Position numbers and translations under genes: made by a program | Origin: Metallibacterium scheffleri | Lineage (GTDB): Bacteria > Pseudomonadota > Gammaproteobacteria > Xanthomonadales > Rhodanobacteraceae | Length of the DNA: 64,000 nucleotides | Assembly: GCF_002077135.1 (NCBI RefSeq) | Contig: NZ_LDOS01000002.1 | Coordinates: 1,054,001 to 1,118,000, forward strand | Reading direction: 5' to 3' | Notes under the pieces: model-generated | The model's input: only the letters and a program-made list of their open reading frames with translations | Databases searched by the model: none | What the model was told of the DNA's origin: nothing | In this document: in pieces, positions 51,445 to 61,894 of the stretch | Layout: every line of letters begins with the position of its first letter | How positions within the stretch are numbered: the first letter of the stretch is position 1

Positions 51445-52509
51445 TCAGACCATGTCCTGCAGCGCCGGATGCACGATCTTGCCGGCCTCGACATTGATGC
51501 CCTTGCGCAGCGGCTCGAACTGGCGCCAGTCGCCATCGGCGGCCAGACGCTGCACGTAGGGCAGGATCGCCGCGCAGATGGCGAGCGAGGATGTCTGCGG
51601 CACCGCGCCGGGCATGTTGGTGACGGCGAAATGCGTCACCCCGTGCACGCTGTAGGTGGGATCCTTCCAGGTGGTCGGACGCGAGGTCTCGAAGCAGCCG
51701 CCCTGGTCGATCGAGATGTCCACCAGCACGCTGCCCTTCTCCATCGACTTGACCATGGCCTCGGTGACCACGCGCGGCGCCTTGGCGCTGGGGATCAGCA
51801 CCGCGCCGACGACGATGTCGGCAGCGGCCACCTCCTCGGCCACCAGTGATTCGTAGGCGTACAGCGCGGTGACATTGGGGCCCAGCGCCATCATCTCGGC
51901 CATGCGATCCGGGCGCTTGTCGAACACCACCACATTGGCGCCGGCGGCGGCGGCCAGCGCGGCGGCATTGCCACCGGCGGCGCCGGCACCGAGCACCACG
52001 ACCTTGCCGCGCGGCGTGGACGCCATGCCGCCGAGCAGCTTGCCCTTGCCGCCTTGCGGCTGGTGCAGCAGGGTCGTGCCCATCTGCGTGGCGATGCGCC
52101 CGGCGATCACCGACATCGGGTGCAGCAGTGGCAGGCCGCCGTGGTCCTCGACCGACTCGAAGGCCACGCCGGTCAGGCCGATGGCCAGCAGTTTGCGCGT
52201 CAGTTCCGGCTCCGCGGCCAGATGCAGGTAGCAGAACAGCAGATGGTGCTTTTTCAGCAGCGCGAGGTCGCCGGCGATGGGCTCCTTGACCTTGACGATC
52301 AGCTCGCCCTTCTCGTAGAGGGCCGCGGCATCGGGCACGATGTGCACGCCGATCCGCGTGTAGGCATCGTCGCTGAAGCCGCTCTTCAGGCCGGCGCCGG
52401 CCTGCACGTAAACCTCGTGGCCGTGACGCAGCAGATCGGCGCAAGCGGCGGGGACCAGGGCCACACGGCCTTCGAGCGTCTTGGTTTCTGAAGGAATGCC
52501 GATACGCAT
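51445..52509 (-). CDS. ald: Alanine dehydrogenase
   Basis: Ald interconverts L-alanine with pyruvate and ammonia using NAD. The 354-residue product has the N-terminal AlaDh/PNT domain ([35 protein letters not shown]) with the substrate-binding region around [10 protein letters not shown]. The NAD-binding fold carries [13 protein letters not shown] (about 171-183) and [10 protein letters not shown] is a diagnostic motif. GAGG precedes the ATG. It is divergent from trxB over 155 bases. Confidence 0.94.
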   Translation of the reverse strand: MRIGIPSETKTLEGRVALVPAACADLLRHGHEVYVQAGAGLKSGFSDDAYTRIGVHIVPDAAALYEKGELIVKVKEPIAGDLALLKKHHLLFCYLHLAAEPELTRKLLAIGLTGVAFESVEDHGGLPLLHPMSVIAGRIATQMGTTLLHQPQGGKGKLLGGMASTPRGKVVVLGAGAAGGNAAALAAAAGANVVVFDKRPDRMAEMMALGPNVTALYAYESLVAEEVAAADIVVGAVLIPSAKAPRVVTEAMVKSMEKGSVLVDISIDQGGCFETSRPTTWKDPTYSVHGVTHFAVTNMPGAVPQTSSLAICAAILPYVQRLAADGDWRQFEPLRKGINVEAGKIVHPALQDMV

Positions 52510-52556
52510 GGGGAAAACCTCGCAGGGAAATGGGGAAACATCGTCGCGCGGCTTGA

Positions 52557-53624
<1,068 letters not shown>

Positions 53625-53637
53625 GCGGCACCATGCG

Positions 53638-54780
53638 ATGACGTTGGCGCTGCGCATCATCGAGCGGCTGGACGCGATCGCCGCCGCCGACTGGGATGCG
53701 CTGCGCGCCGACGACAATCCGTTTCTCAGTCACGCGTTTCTCGCCGGACTGGAGCGAGACGGTTGTCTACGCGCCGAGTGGGGCTGGCAGGCGCAGCATC
53801 TGGGCTTGTTCGAGGACGACCGGCTGGTGGCCGCCGCGCCGTTGTATCTGAAGTTCAACTCGCACGGCGAGTTCGTGTTCGACCACGCCTGGGCGCAAGC
53901 GCTGGAGCGCGCCGGCGGCGACTACTATCCCAAGCTGCTGTGCGCGGTGCCGTATTCGCCCGTGGTGGGGCCGCGCCTGCTGGCCGGCGCGGACGCGCAT
54001 GCGGATGCACGCCGCGCCGCGCTGCTGGCTGGCCTGCGCGAGCTGATGCAGAGCGCACGCGTCAGTTCCACGCATCTGCTCTTTCTCGACGCCGCCGACC
54101 TCGCCGTTTGCGCGCGCGACGACGCGCACTGGCTGGCGCGCTGCGACGTGCAGTTCCACTGGAGCAACCGCGACTGGCACACGTTCGAGGATTTCCTGGC
54201 CGCGCTCAAGCACAAGAAACGCAAGAACATCCGCGCCGAGCGCGCGCAGGTCGCCGCATCCGGTCTGCGCATTGAATGGCGCGCGGGTGCCAGCCTCGTG
54301 GCGAGTGAATGGCGCGCGGTGCATGCGCTGTACCTGGAAACCTTCGACGCGCACGGCAACCATGCCGCGCTCAACGCCGATTTCTTCGCCCACCTCGGCG
54401 CCACCCTGCCCGGCCAGGTGTGGTTGGCGCTGGCACGTGCCGGTGATGACATCGTGGCGATGGCGCTGTTCCTCGCTTCTTCGAGCACGCTCTACGGACG
54501 CTACTGGGGCAGCCAGGTGCCGTTGCCGGGCCTGCATTTCGAGCTGTGCTACTACCAGGGCATCGAACATTGCCTGCGTGCCGGCCTGCAGCGCTTCGAG
54601 CCCGGCGCGCAGGGCGAGCACAAGCTGGCGCGCGGCTTCCTGCCCACGCTCACCCACTCGCGCCACGCCATCGCGCATGCCGGGCTGCGCCACGCCGTGG
54701 CGCACTATCTCGAAGCCGAACAGGCGCAGGTGCAAGACTGGCGCGAGCAGTTGCTGACGCATTCGCCTTACGCACAATGA
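53638..54780 (+). CDS. GNAT-like DUF482 protein (COG3146 type)
   Basis: This 380-residue cytosolic protein has two tandem GNAT-like halves, as in DUF482 proteins annotated for peptidoglycan-related transfer or recognition. Diagnostic pieces are NPFLSHAFLAGLE, the lysine-rich LKHKKRKNIRAERAQ, and LQRFEPGAQGEHKLARGFLP near the C-terminus. It begins 13 bases after trxB and lies between trxB and aat, an order recalled from xanthomonads. The biochemical role is not established. The open frame upstream of the ATG is the trxB antiphase and not part of the gene. Confidence 0.82.
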   Translation: MTLALRIIERLDAIAAADWDALRADDNPFLSHAFLAGLERDGCLRAEWGWQAQHLGLFEDDRLVAAAPLYLKFNSHGEFVFDHAWAQALERAGGDYYPKLLCAVPYSPVVGPRLLAGADAHADARRAALLAGLRELMQSARVSSTHLLFLDAADLAVCARDDAHWLARCDVQFHWSNRDWHTFEDFLAALKHKKRKNIRAERAQVAASGLRIEWRAGASLVASEWRAVHALYLETFDAHGNHAALNADFFAHLGATLPGQVWLALARAGDDIVAMALFLASSSTLYGRYWGSQVPLPGLHFELCYYQGIEHCLRAGLQRFEPGAQGEHKLARGFLPTLTHSRHAIAHAGLRHAVAHYLEAEQAQVQDWREQLLTHSPYAQ

Positions 54781-54831
54781 AAATGCGCGTGTGCTGATCG
54801 CCCACGCATCACGATCCACCCGCGCCGGCCC

Positions 54832-54837
54832 TACGAT
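54832..54837 (+). promoter_or_regulatory. -10 element of a possibly leaderless aat gene
   Basis: TACGAT is six bases before the aat ATG at 54844, with no Shine-Dalgarno between. It resembles the arrangement at 29855 and 40285. Confidence 0.35.
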
Positions 54838-54843
54838 GTCCAC

Positions 54844-55566
54844 ATGAGCAGCGCCCGCCCCTACCTGCTGGCACCCGATGACACGCACTTCCCGCCGGTC
54901 GCGCGCGCGCATGCATCCGGGCTGCTGGCCATCGGCGGCGATCTGCGTCCCGAACGCCTGCGCGCGGCGTATGCGCAAGGCATCTTTCCCTGGTACAGCG
55001 CGGGCGAGCCGCTGCTGTGGTGGTCGCCCGATCCGCGCTGCGTGTTCGAGACCGCCTGCACGCGTCCGCAGCGGCGCTTCGCGCGCACGCTGCGCAAGCT
55101 GGAGTGGACGCTGAGCGCCGATCGCGCCTTCGCGCAGGTACTCGCCGCCTGCGCCGCGCCGCGACCCGGCCAGACCGGCACCTGGATCACCCCGGCCATG
55201 CGTCGCGCGTATGTGCGCCTGCACCTGCTCGGCCACGCGCATTCATTCGAAGTCTGGGACGGCAGTGAATTGGTCGGCGGCCTGTACGGCGTCGCCAGCG
55301 GCGGGATGTTCTCGGGCGAATCGATGTTCAGCGCACGCAGCGGTGGCTCCAAGGTGGCGTTGTACTTTGCCTGCCGCGCATTGGCGGCGTGGGGCATGCC
55401 GCTGCTGGATGCGCAGGTGGCCAACGCACACACACGATCGCTGGGCGCCATCGAAATACCGCGCGCGCGATTCAGCGCGTTACTGCAGGATTTGGCCGGC
55501 ATGCCAGCACCCGCCGACTGGGACGCCGCGCTGCCGCTGCGCCACGCGGCGGCGCTGGTGGCTTGA
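54844..55566 (+). CDS. aat: Leucyl/phenylalanyl-tRNA-protein transferase
   Basis: Aat adds Leu or Phe to proteins with N-terminal Lys or Arg, marking them for ClpAP by the N-end rule. The 240-residue product has the family stretches FPPVARAHASGLLAIGGDL, YAQGIFPWYSAGEPLLWWSP and VGGLYGVASGGMFSGESMFS. Length is normal. The frequent neighbour clpA is not seen. It lies 63 bases after the DUF482 gene. Confidence 0.96.
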   Translation: MSSARPYLLAPDDTHFPPVARAHASGLLAIGGDLRPERLRAAYAQGIFPWYSAGEPLLWWSPDPRCVFETACTRPQRRFARTLRKLEWTLSADRAFAQVLAACAAPRPGQTGTWITPAMRRAYVRLHLLGHAHSFEVWDGSELVGGLYGVASGGMFSGESMFSARSGGSKVALYFACRALAAWGMPLLDAQVANAHTRSLGAIEIPRARFSALLQDLAGMPAPADWDAALPLRHAAALVA

Positions 55567-55741
55567 GAGACGCTGAATTCAAACGCTGCCTGCACCGTGG
55601 TTGCAACTGCATCGCGATGCGCTGTCCCGCATTGACTCGCAAGCCTCGCGTGTCAGCGCACGCAGTGCGCGCACACGATCCACTCCCCGGGATGATGCGC
55701 GCCAGGCGACCGGCAAGAGCGCGGCGCCTGGCAGGGTCGCA

Positions 55742-56506
55742 TCAGCGCCGCTGCAGCTTGCCCAGCAGGCTGAGGATTTCGATGTACAGCCACACCAGCG
55801 TGACGGTGAGACCGAAGGCGCCGTACCACTCCATGTTGCGTGGCGCGCCGGAAGCGGCGCCGCGCTCGATCATGTCGAAATCGATCAGCAAATTGAACGC
55901 GGCGATGCCCACCACCAGCAGGCTGAAGCCGATGCCCAGCGGACTGGCGCTGTTGATCAGGCCGATCTGCGAACCGAAGAAGCCCATCACCATGTTGATG
56001 ACGTACACCAGCATGATGCCGCCGGTCGCGGCGACGATGCCCATGCGCAACTTGTCGGTCACCTTGATGATGCGGCTGCGGTACAGGAACAGCATCACCG
56101 CCATCACGCCGAAGGTCAGCGCCACCGCGGTCACCACCACGCCGGGATAGCTCAGATCGAAGATCGCCGAGATGCCGCCGACCACGAAGCCCTCGGCGAT
56201 GGCATACAGCGGCGCGGTGATGGCGATGAAGCGCTTGGCGAACACCGACACCAGCGCCAGCACCAGGCCAGCGATCAGCCCGCCCATGAGGAACGGCGCA
56301 ACCGCGGCCATGGCGGCAGCGGCCGCATCCTTGCCGCCCACGGCCAGCGCCGCGTCGAAACGCAGCCAGGTCCAGCCGGCGGAGACGCAGACCAGGATCA
56401 GCATGATCGCGGTCTTGCCGATGGTGCCGTTGACGGTCATGCGCTCGCCGCCGATGGCGAGGCCTTCGAAGTTGGACGAACGCAGCAGCGGATTGCCGGA
56501 AGCCAT
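55742..56506 (-). CDS. Bax inhibitor-1 / YccA family membrane protein
   Basis: This 254-residue inner-membrane protein has seven hydrophobic segments. The N-terminal MASGNPLLRSSNFEGLA and the C-terminal TVTLVWLYIEILSLLGKL match the YccA-like branch (Bax1-I). E. coli YccA modulates the FtsH protease; a calcium-leak role is proposed for others. The open frame upstream of the ATG continues through the repeat spacer but is low-complexity there. AGGG precedes the ATG at a usable distance. Confidence 0.88.
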   Translation of the reverse strand: MASGNPLLRSSNFEGLAIGGERMTVNGTIGKTAIMLILVCVSAGWTWLRFDAALAVGGKDAAAAAMAAVAPFLMGGLIAGLVLALVSVFAKRFIAITAPLYAIAEGFVVGGISAIFDLSYPGVVVTAVALTFGVMAVMLFLYRSRIIKVTDKLRMGIVAATGGIMLVYVINMVMGFFGSQIGLINSASPLGIGFSLLVVGIAAFNLLIDFDMIERGAASGAPRNMEWYGAFGLTVTLVWLYIEILSLLGKLQRR

Positions 56507-56639
56507 GACGAAACCCTGATTGAGAGAAAAATGTCGGAAATGTGCGGCTTGTGACCGCGCCCGTGCGCCGATGCTCCCGGCACATTGCAGGGCGCAAGAT
56601 ACACCGCGCGCCATGAAACCACGCACAACCGCGCGTTTG

Positions 56640-57100
56640 CGATTTCGTAAGCTCTCGAGCCTGCCGTGTTTCCCTTCCCCCTCTTGGAGAGGGTGGCGCG
56701 CAGCGCCGGATCCGGCCTTGCACAGTTGCATTTTGTCCGTGGGCAATTGCTCTTGCGTGGTGCTTGGCAAGGTTCCCTTGTTCCGCCCGGCTGCCGCCGC
56801 GCGGGCTACTTTCCTTCTGGGGAAAGTAGCCAAAGCCATCCACGCGGCGGCCTGCGCCGTGCTGCGCACGGTGCCCTGTGCTGCTCGCCGGCCGCGAGCC
56901 GGCGCGAACTCGCCCATCCATGGGCTCGAACATGCGCGCCTTTCCCTCGCGCCCAACTGCGCTGCTCGGCGCAGGCCAACGCTACCAACGTCGAAGGCAA
57001 TGGCAACAGCGCGCACGCAGCAAGCCGACGCTCACCCTGCTCTTACTTCAATTCCGGTCAACAGCGGTGTGCGTGCACGGAATCGGCACGCATGTTCAAG
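56640..57100. repeat. Xanthomonad-type dispersed intergenic repeat
   Basis: A spacer of about 640 bases (56507-57144) without a convincing gene. It contains a perfect 11-bp inverted repeat, GGCTACTTTCC (56804-56814) with its complement (56821-56831) around a 6-base loop. Other pieces of the same kind follow: GCCGCGCGGGCT, GTGCTGCGCACGGTGCCCTG and a CCATCCATGG palindrome at about 56919-56928. This composition matches, by recall, a repeat found many times in intergenic regions of xanthomonads. A copy search is needed to fix its ends. Confidence 0.5.
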
Positions 57101-57144
57101 CCCGGGAATCGTCGCAATCGATACCGCGCGCGATTTTGTGTTGG

Positions 57145-58812
57145 TCAGAACAAGCCCTTTTGCTGCGCGCTGCCCTGATCGCGTTTTGCCTTCTTGAAGG
57201 TGTGGCCGCCCTGGGCAAGATCGGGGTAACGCGCGCGCTCGGTGCCATTGAGCAGCGCTTCGATCGTCAGTATCTGGATGCGCGGAAACTGCGCCTGCGT
57301 CAGCGGCGATTGGTAGAAACCTTCTTTCACAGCCTCGATCAGCATCGGCTTGCTCGGATCGGCCAGCGTCACGAACAGGCCAATCTCGGCCTTCTCGCGC
57401 GCTACCACGTGCGCAAGATCGCGCACCATCGCCACGTTGACGTGGTCACCGCCTTTCACCGACACCACGATCTTCTTTGCGATTCCCTTGTCGTCCTGGA
57501 AAAAGATCAGGCCGTCGATGCCGCCGTCGGCGCCTTTCTTCTTGCCTTGATAGGGCTGCGCGTTGACCAGCGAGCACGCCCACCACTGGAACTGGTACTT
57601 GTCGCGCAGCGCCAGATCGCGCGCGCCATCGAGGTCTTCGGGCGTGCCAATCACCTCGAACGTCTGCATGTAATCCGGTGGTGTTTCGGCTACACCCGCT
57701 GTACTCGCGGCTTCCCGCTCGGGTTTCGTGCGGTTGAGATACGGATAGCGATCCTTCAGGCGCTTCTCGATCAGCGCGATCGCCAGATGCGTGATGTCGA
57801 TGCCGATCCAGCGTCGCCCGAGCTTCTGCGCCGCATCCACCGCCGTGCCGCACCCGCAGAATGGATCGAGCACGATGTCGCCGGGGTTGGAACTGGCGTT
57901 GATGATGCGTTCGAGCAAAGCGAGCGGTTTTTGTGTCGGATAACCGAGATTCTCCGAGCCCGCAGCTTGCTCAATATCTGTCCACAGATTCGTAACGGTT
58001 CGACCTTTTGAATCCTCAAGATATTTCTTGTACTGGGGCACTGCGCCGTCTTTCAACTGAACGACGAGTCCGCGATCGTAGCTTTCCTGCATTCGCTGTT
58101 TAGTCCAACGCCACACCCGCGTTACACCAAGAAACTCATACGTCAGGTTGGGCCTATTGTCATTCGGATTGAGCAGTGGCAGCAAACGATAGCGACCTCC
58201 ACTGTCTGAATACCGATAAGCTTTCTCAACGTACCCAGGGTCATGCTGTTCGTAAGACTGGTGATACGTGCAACTGCTCGACTTGGAATAGCGAAGAATC
58301 GTGTCCGTACAACTTGGAAAATTGTGCGTGATGTGGCTCTTCGGATTCGAACGCCGCCAAATTATTTCGTTCCGATAGTTTTCGACTCCAAACACTCCAT
58401 CCAGCACGATCTTCAAATAGTGGCTCGCTGTCGGGTCGCAGTGCAGATACAGGCTGCCGGTCGGCTTGAGCACGCGATGCAGCTCGAGCAGGCGGTTCGC
58501 CATCATGACGAGGTACGCCATCATGTCGTTCTCGCCGAGGAAACTGCGCAGGGCCGGCATCAGTTCGGCCATGTCGGTGTTCGACTGGCGCAGGATCTCG
58601 TTGAACTCGCGCTCGGCCTGCTCGCCCCAGTGCCAGGAATCCTCGAACGCGGTGATCTGCGCGTCCGACTCGTGGCCCTTGGGCGTCTTGAACAGCAGGT
58701 TGTAGTCGCGCTTTGAATTGAACGGAGGATCGAGATAGATCAGGTCGACGGTTTCGTCGGCGATGTGCTCGCGCAGGACATGCAGGTTGTCGCCAAAGTA
58801 GAGCCGGTTCAT
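57145..58812 (-). CDS. Adenine-specific DNA methyltransferase fused to a Mrr-like nuclease domain
   Basis: This is a probable single-chain restriction-modification protein of 555 residues. Motif IV DPPF (28-31) comes first and motif I DPFCGCGT (316-323) last, which is the beta-class order (N6_N4_Mtase). The middle (about 140-290) is the expected target-recognition region. The C-terminal part (about 380-520) resembles a Mrr-type PD-(D/E)xK fold with GGIDG (D433) and VSVKGG (K453), where Ser replaces the usual acidic or Gln residue. The DNA at 57961-58380 is about 49% GC by hand count, far below its flanks, which suggests domain exchange. Confidence 0.85.
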   Translation of the reverse strand: MNRLYFGDNLHVLREHIADETVDLIYLDPPFNSKRDYNLLFKTPKGHESDAQITAFEDSWHWGEQAEREFNEILRQSNTDMAELMPALRSFLGENDMMAYLVMMANRLLELHRVLKPTGSLYLHCDPTASHYLKIVLDGVFGVENYRNEIIWRRSNPKSHITHNFPSCTDTILRYSKSSSCTYHQSYEQHDPGYVEKAYRYSDSGGRYRLLPLLNPNDNRPNLTYEFLGVTRVWRWTKQRMQESYDRGLVVQLKDGAVPQYKKYLEDSKGRTVTNLWTDIEQAAGSENLGYPTQKPLALLERIINASSNPGDIVLDPFCGCGTAVDAAQKLGRRWIGIDITHLAIALIEKRLKDRYPYLNRTKPEREAASTAGVAETPPDYMQTFEVIGTPEDLDGARDLALRDKYQFQWWACSLVNAQPYQGKKKGADGGIDGLIFFQDDKGIAKKIVVSVKGGDHVNVAMVRDLAHVVAREKAEIGLFVTLADPSKPMLIEAVKEGFYQSPLTQAQFPRIQILTIEALLNGTERARYPDLAQGGHTFKKAKRDQGSAQQKGLF

Positions 58813-58948
58813 ATGTCGAATTCCATTGTTCCGACGGGCCTGCGCTGCACTGTAACCAACTTTTCACCGCGCGACCGCGCTTGCTGGCAGCAGCGATAGG
58901 CGACCCATGGGAATCAAGTCGCCGGCTCGAGAGCCTTGCAAGTTCGCC

Positions 58949-61240
58949 CTACTGCAACCCCAGTCCCGCCGCGACGATGTCGCCTTCGCCCGGCAGCACC
59001 AGGAATGCCGCGCCGGCCAGCGGGGTGTAGGTGTCGACGCCGACCACGCGCGCTTGCGGCGTGGCGCCGAAGCCGGCTTCGCTGAGCGCGGTGATGACGC
59101 CCTCGCCAACGCCGGCGCTGTGGCGGCCTTCGTCGACAATGAGGATGCGCTTGGCGCCTTGGGCCTGCGCGGCGATATAGGCCGCGTTGAGCGGCACCAG
59201 CCAGCGCAGGTCGACCACGCGGATCTTCCAGCCACGTTGCTTTTCGAGCTCGCGCGCGGCGCGCAGGCTCATCGGCACGCCGTTGCCGTAGGTGATGATC
59301 AGCAGATCATCACCCGCGCCCCCATTTTCCGGCGGATAGACCCTGCCCTCGCCCAGTGCCATGGCCTGATCGGGCGCGGGATAGGCGAACTGCCACGCGC
59401 CATCGCCGGGCGCGTACAAATCCTTGGTCATGTACAGCGCGATTGGTTCGAGGAACACGCTGACGCGGCCATCGACCTTGGCCAGCGCCATCAGCGTGCG
59501 CAGCATGCTGGCGGCGTCGTCGCCGCGCGCGGGGCAGCCGACGACCAGACCGGGGATGTCGCGCAGCGCGGTGATCGAGTTGTCGTTGTGGAAATGCCCG
59601 CCGAAGCCGCGCTGGTAGCCCAGACCGGCGATGCGCACCACCATCGGATTGCGGTACTGGCCGTTGCTGAAAAACTGCAGGCTGGCGGCCTCGCCGCGGA
59701 TCTGGTCGCAGGCGTTGTGGAAATACGCCAGGTACTGGATCTCGGGAATCGGCAGCAGGCCCATGTTGGCGTAGCCCTGCGCCAGGCCGAGGATCATGGT
59801 TTCATCGAGCAGGGTGTTGAACACGCGCTTGCCGCTGAACGCCTTGAACAGGCCCTTGGTCACCGTGTACACGCCACCCTTCTGCGCGACGTCCTCGCCG
59901 AACAGCAAGGCCTCGGGATACTTGATCAGCAGGTCGTGCAGCGTGGCATTGATCTGCAGCGCCAGATGCCGCGGCGGCAGCGTCTCGGGCAGCTTGTCGG
60001 CGCCGCCGAACACGGTGAGGCGCTGCGCGGCGTCGGGCGCGCGCGCGGCTTCCGTGGCCACGGCCACCGGCGTGTACGGCGCCAGCGGCGCGATGACCTC
60101 GGCCAGGGTATCGAGCTTGGGACGGCGGTCGGCCTCCTCGGCTGCGGCGAAGCAGCGCTTGCGCGTGGTTTCGTACAACTCCAGCAGCGACTGCGGCGTG
60201 TACACGCCGGACTCCAGCGCGATCGCGGCGCTGCGCAGCAATGGATCGCCGGCCTCCACCGCCACCAGTTCCTCGACGCTGCGCCATTCGATCTCGAAAT
60301 CGGTGCCGGCGTGACCCATCACGCGCGTGGTGCGCAAATGCAGGAAGGTGGGCCGGCGCGTGCGTCGGCAGTGTTCGACCGCGCGCGCGACATCGGCATA
60401 GCCGGCAGCGAGGTCGAGACCATCCGCGTAGAAATAGTCCAGGTCGCGGCGCCCGCTGTAGTTGGCGCTGATCCAGTCCAGCGGCGTTTTCACCGAGATG
60501 CCGATGCCGTTGTCCTCGCACACGAACAGGACCGGCGCCGGCAGCTTCTGGTAGGCCGTCCACGCGGCGGCGTTGAACGCGGTCTGCGCGCTGGCGTGGT
60601 TGCTCGAGGCATCGCCAAACGAGCAGATCGCGATGCTGTCCGCGGGGATCGGCAGCGCATGTCTGACGCGCCGCGCCTGCTCGATGGCGATGGCCGTGCC
60701 CAGCGCCTTGGGCAGGTGGCTGGCGATGGTCGAGGTCTGCGGCAGTACCCACAGCGGCTTGCTGCCCCACACCTTGTGGCGCCCGCCGGAAGCCGGGTCG
60801 TCCTTGCTGGCGGCAAAGCTCAGCGCCGAGTCCATCACTGGGTCGAGCCGGTTCGCATGCGCCGCGGGCAGTTGGCGGAAGCGCTCGGCCATGAACGCGC
60901 CGGAGCGGTAGTGCAGGAACGCCGGATCGGTGTACCGGGTCAGCCGCGCCAGCATGGCGTTGCCCTCGTGACCGCTGGAGCCGATGGTGTAGAACACCTT
61001 GTTCTTGACACGCAGCACGCGCGCCATCAGGTCCAGATGCCGCGAGATCAACTGCGACTCGAACAGCTCGCGAAAACCGCGCGCATCCAGCGTGCTGCCC
61101 GGCAGCACCGGCGCGTCGGCGCGCGGCGGCTGCACTGCGCTGCCATGCCAGTTCTGCACGAACTCGGTGAAGTTCTGGTCGACGATCTCGGCGCGATTGA
61201 AGCCCTTGTGGCGGGCGGCGATGGGGGGCTGGGCGGACAT
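58949..61240 (-). CDS. Fused alpha/beta 2-oxoacid dehydrogenase E1
   Basis: This thiamine-diphosphate enzyme decarboxylates a 2-oxo acid, probably of the branched-chain type, for a lipoyl E2 partner. The 763-residue chain joins an alpha-like half with the TPP motif (GDASSNHASAQTAFN at 209-223, then CEDNGIGIS at 241-249) to a beta-like half (LFGEDVAQKGGVYTVTKGL, PIPEIQYLAYFHNACDQIRG). No E2 or E3 gene lies nearby, so it must borrow subunits encoded elsewhere. It has no strong ribosome site. The exact substrate is uncertain. Confidence 0.88.
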   Translation of the reverse strand: MSAQPPIAARHKGFNRAEIVDQNFTEFVQNWHGSAVQPPRADAPVLPGSTLDARGFRELFESQLISRHLDLMARVLRVKNKVFYTIGSSGHEGNAMLARLTRYTDPAFLHYRSGAFMAERFRQLPAAHANRLDPVMDSALSFAASKDDPASGGRHKVWGSKPLWVLPQTSTIASHLPKALGTAIAIEQARRVRHALPIPADSIAICSFGDASSNHASAQTAFNAAAWTAYQKLPAPVLFVCEDNGIGISVKTPLDWISANYSGRRDLDYFYADGLDLAAGYADVARAVEHCRRTRRPTFLHLRTTRVMGHAGTDFEIEWRSVEELVAVEAGDPLLRSAAIALESGVYTPQSLLELYETTRKRCFAAAEEADRRPKLDTLAEVIAPLAPYTPVAVATEAARAPDAAQRLTVFGGADKLPETLPPRHLALQINATLHDLLIKYPEALLFGEDVAQKGGVYTVTKGLFKAFSGKRVFNTLLDETMILGLAQGYANMGLLPIPEIQYLAYFHNACDQIRGEAASLQFFSNGQYRNPMVVRIAGLGYQRGFGGHFHNDNSITALRDIPGLVVGCPARGDDAASMLRTLMALAKVDGRVSVFLEPIALYMTKDLYAPGDGAWQFAYPAPDQAMALGEGRVYPPENGGAGDDLLIITYGNGVPMSLRAARELEKQRGWKIRVVDLRWLVPLNAAYIAAQAQGAKRILIVDEGRHSAGVGEGVITALSEAGFGATPQARVVGVDTYTPLAGAAFLVLPGEGDIVAAGLGLQ

Positions 61241-61290
61241 GGCGATTTCGTGTGAAAGAGTGATGTGGGGTGCGCTGGGTGCCTGACTGC

Positions 61291-61788
61291 TCAGGGTGCG
61301 CGGGCAGGCAGCGCCTTGAGCAAGGCCACGCGCTGGAAGTCCTTGGGCCGGGCGAAACTTTGCAGCACGCGGATCTGCTCGGCGACCGTCGGAATGGGCA
61401 CGGCCAGACCGTCGATGTCCACGCGGGTGTTCGCGCCGATCCGTAGCGGCGCCCAGCCATGGGCGCCCGACAGTTCCAGTCCGCCCACGACTTCCACCGG
61501 TAATTCGCCAAAATGGAAGCGCGTGAGGTGCGAGCGGAAGCGCGAGTCATCGGCCGGCACATAGTCAGCGTCACGATGCGCCCGCCAATGCAAGGCCATG
61601 GTTTGCGCGTCGCGCACGCTGGTCAGCACGTCGAGATCGGCCACCGTCACCGCGGCTCCGGCCAGGTAGGCGGCCACGCTGCCGATCACCGTCCACGGAT
61701 CGCGGCAGTGCCGATGCAAGTCGGGCACCGTGGCAACCAGGGCAGCGGTCACGGCAGACTGCTGCGGGTCGGGTTCGCGCCGGATCAC
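61291..61788 (-). CDS. Nucleotidyltransferase-like protein
   Basis: This is a probable protein of 165 residues with a nucleotidyltransferase-fold pattern: WTVIGSVAAYLAGAAVTVADLDVLTS (GS motif, then DLD as the metal-binding acidic pair). The rest is a beta-rich domain (GELPVEVVGGLELSG, NTRVDIDGLAVPIPT). The GTG at 61786-61788 is a reasonable start; the frame is open further, overlapping the neighbour, but the extra part is basic low-complexity. It lies 50 bases upstream of the E1 gene. Substrate unknown; the start is the weakest point. Confidence 0.5.
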   Translation of the reverse strand: MIRREPDPQQSAVTAALVATVPDLHRHCRDPWTVIGSVAAYLAGAAVTVADLDVLTSVRDAQTMALHWRAHRDADYVPADDSRFRSHLTRFHFGELPVEVVGGLELSGAHGWAPLRIGANTRVDIDGLAVPIPTVAEQIRVLQSFARPKDFQRVALLKALPARAP

Positions 61789-61894
61789 GGGGTCACGCGC
61801 GTTGCCGCGACAGCGCCTGCGCCAACCGCGCGCGGCGGATGTTGCTGGTACAAGAAGCGAGCGGGAAGCACGCGGGTCACGCAAGCCACGCCGC

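Noticed and set aside
56878-58011. Plus-strand open frame through the repeat and the methyltransferase
   Set aside because: It is antisense to the methyltransferase and begins in repeat sequence.
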